A stretch of DNA of 6,523 bases. Origin: Actinomycetes bacterium (GTDB lineage: Bacteria > Actinomycetota > Actinomycetes > Propionibacteriales > Propionibacteriaceae). The notes under the pieces were generated by a model. It was not told the origin of the DNA, made no database searches, and worked only from the letters and a program-made list of their open reading frames with translations. Made by a program: the position numbers and the translations under genes. Positions 5,843-6,523 of this stretch are shown piece after piece. The stretch covers positions 1-6,523 of the forward strand of contig JAEZGC010000145.1 of NCBI GenBank assembly GCA_023437345.1, read 5' to 3'. Within the stretch, counting starts at the first letter, position 1. Each line of letters begins with the position of its first letter.

Positions 5843-6523
5843 ATGGCCGGACGGTACGCGCCGAGTCCCACCTCGGCGCTGCACCTCGGCAACCTGCGCA
5901 CCGCGCTGGTGGCGTGGCTGATGGCCCGCAGCACCGGACGCCGGTTCGTGCTGCGGATCGAGGACCTCGACCAGGTGCGGGTGGCTGCGGCAGCCGGCGT
6001 GGCAGCCGGACAGGTCGCCGACCTGGCCGCGCTCGGGATCGACTTCGACCCGCCGGTCGTGCGCCAGTCCGACCGGCTGGCTGCCTACGAGGCGGCCGCC
6101 ACCGGTATCTCCGACCTGCTCTATGAGTGCTTCTGCACCCGGCGCGAGATCGCCGAGGCCGCGTCCGCGCCGCACGGGGACGGTTTCCGCGCCTACCCCG
6201 GTACCTGCCGTGACCTCACCGACGCCCAGCGCCGGCTCCGGGCCCGGGAGCGGCCCCCGGCGCTGCGGGTCCGCGCCGGCGGGGTGACCGCGACCGTCAC
6301 AGACACCTGGGCCGGGCAGGTCGCCGGCACCGTTGACGACTTCGTGGTGCGGCGCAACGACGGGGTGTGGGCCTACAACTTCGCCGTCGTGGTGGACGAC
6401 CTTGCCCAGGGCGTCGACCAGGTGGTTCGCGGTGACGACCTGCTGTCCTCCGCACCGCGACAGGCCTGGCTCACCGGGCGACTCGGCGGCGAGCCTGCGA
6501 CGTACGGCCACGTCCCGCTGGCC
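5843..6523 (+). CDS. gluQ: Glutamyl-Q tRNA(Asp) synthetase, 3' end missing
   Basis: GluQ-RS is a paralogue of the catalytic half of glutamyl-tRNA synthetase. It activates glutamate with ATP and attaches it to the queuosine base at position 34 of tRNA(Asp), not to the 3' end. The window holds 227 residues with no stop; family members are about 300 residues, so the KMSKS-type loop and C-terminus lie past the right edge. Seen here are the class I HIGH-type signature PSPTSALHLGN (7-17), RIEDLD (38-43), a Cys-X-Cys zinc site (Cys96, Cys98) completed by Tyr118 and Cys122 in YPGTC, which separates GluQ-RS from true GluRS, and the YNFAVVVDD...QGVDQVVRGDDLL block (178-201). The residue after PSPT is Ser, not the usual Gly. 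ATG 5843 has a near-perfect AGGAGGT upstream. It is divergent from pafB; sharing a control region is possible but no functional link is known. Confidence 0.95.
   Translation, partial: MAGRYAPSPTSALHLGNLRTALVAWLMARSTGRRFVLRIEDLDQVRVAAAAGVAAGQVADLAALGIDFDPPVVRQSDRLAAYEAAATGISDLLYECFCTRREIAEAASAPHGDGFRAYPGTCRDLTDAQRRLRARERPPALRVRAGGVTATVTDTWAGQVAGTVDDFVVRRNDGVWAYNFAVVVDDLAQGVDQVVRGDDLLSSAPRQAWLTGRLGGEPATYGHVPLA

Noticed and set aside
5076..5921. 281-codon plus-strand open frame
   Set aside because: Antisense to pafB and running into gluQ in another frame; no motif and no plausible ribosome site.
5750..6511. 253-codon minus-strand open frame
   Set aside because: Antisense to gluQ, whose catalytic and zinc motifs are plain; it also crosses the divergent promoter region.
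1..6523. Mobile elements, CRISPR arrays, tRNA/rRNA genes or riboswitches
   Set aside because: No transposase or integrase coding, no regularly spaced repeats, no cloverleaf or conserved aptamer seen; nearly all bases are in conserved housekeeping genes.

Overview
The window comes from a high-GC actinobacterium. Third codon positions are almost all G or C, GTG starts are used, long spurious antisense ORFs occur throughout, and the gene order is actinobacterial. The set pafB-pafC-tatA-tatC-helY is the same order and orientation as the Mycobacterium tuberculosis Rv2096c-Rv2092c block. Two genes are added relative to that block: a lipid kinase between tatC and helY, and a 64-residue membrane protein between pafC and tatA. 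I cannot fix the genus from sequence alone. A propionibacterial or related actinobacterial lineage is plausible but not shown.

Layout. Positions 1-5726 carry seven minus-strand genes, read right to left: pafB, pafC, a small TM plus coiled-coil protein, tatA, tatC, a diacylglycerol-kinase-family lipid kinase, and helY, which is cut by the left edge. Spacing is tight: pafB/pafC overlap, tatA/tatC are 2 nt apart, tatC/kinase share a GTGA overlap, and kinase/helY are 9 nt apart. The two looser junctions are pafC to the small gene (44 nt, with a hairpin and a -10-like hexamer) and the small gene to tatA (52 nt). At the right edge gluQ runs on the plus strand, divergent from pafB across a 116-bp intergenic region, and is cut before its KMSKS region. 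No stretch over 300 bases lacks a gene.

How the genes fit together. PafB and PafC are WYL-domain regulators that act as a heteromeric transcriptional activator of the mycobacterial DNA-damage response. TatA and TatC form the core of the twin-arginine translocase for folded proteins; no tatB is present here. The lipid kinase acts on membrane lipid and HelY is a Ski2-like RNA helicase. GluQ glutamylates queuosine in tRNA(Asp). The joint operon is conserved, but a functional link between its members is not established by this sequence.

I found no mobile element, CRISPR array, RNA gene or clearly novel multi-gene system. The most interesting items are the uncharacterised 64-residue membrane coiled-coil protein beside the Tat genes, a possible internal leaderless promoter in front of it, the single in-frame TAG separating the lipid kinase from helY, and a 9-bp direct repeat in the divergent promoter region.
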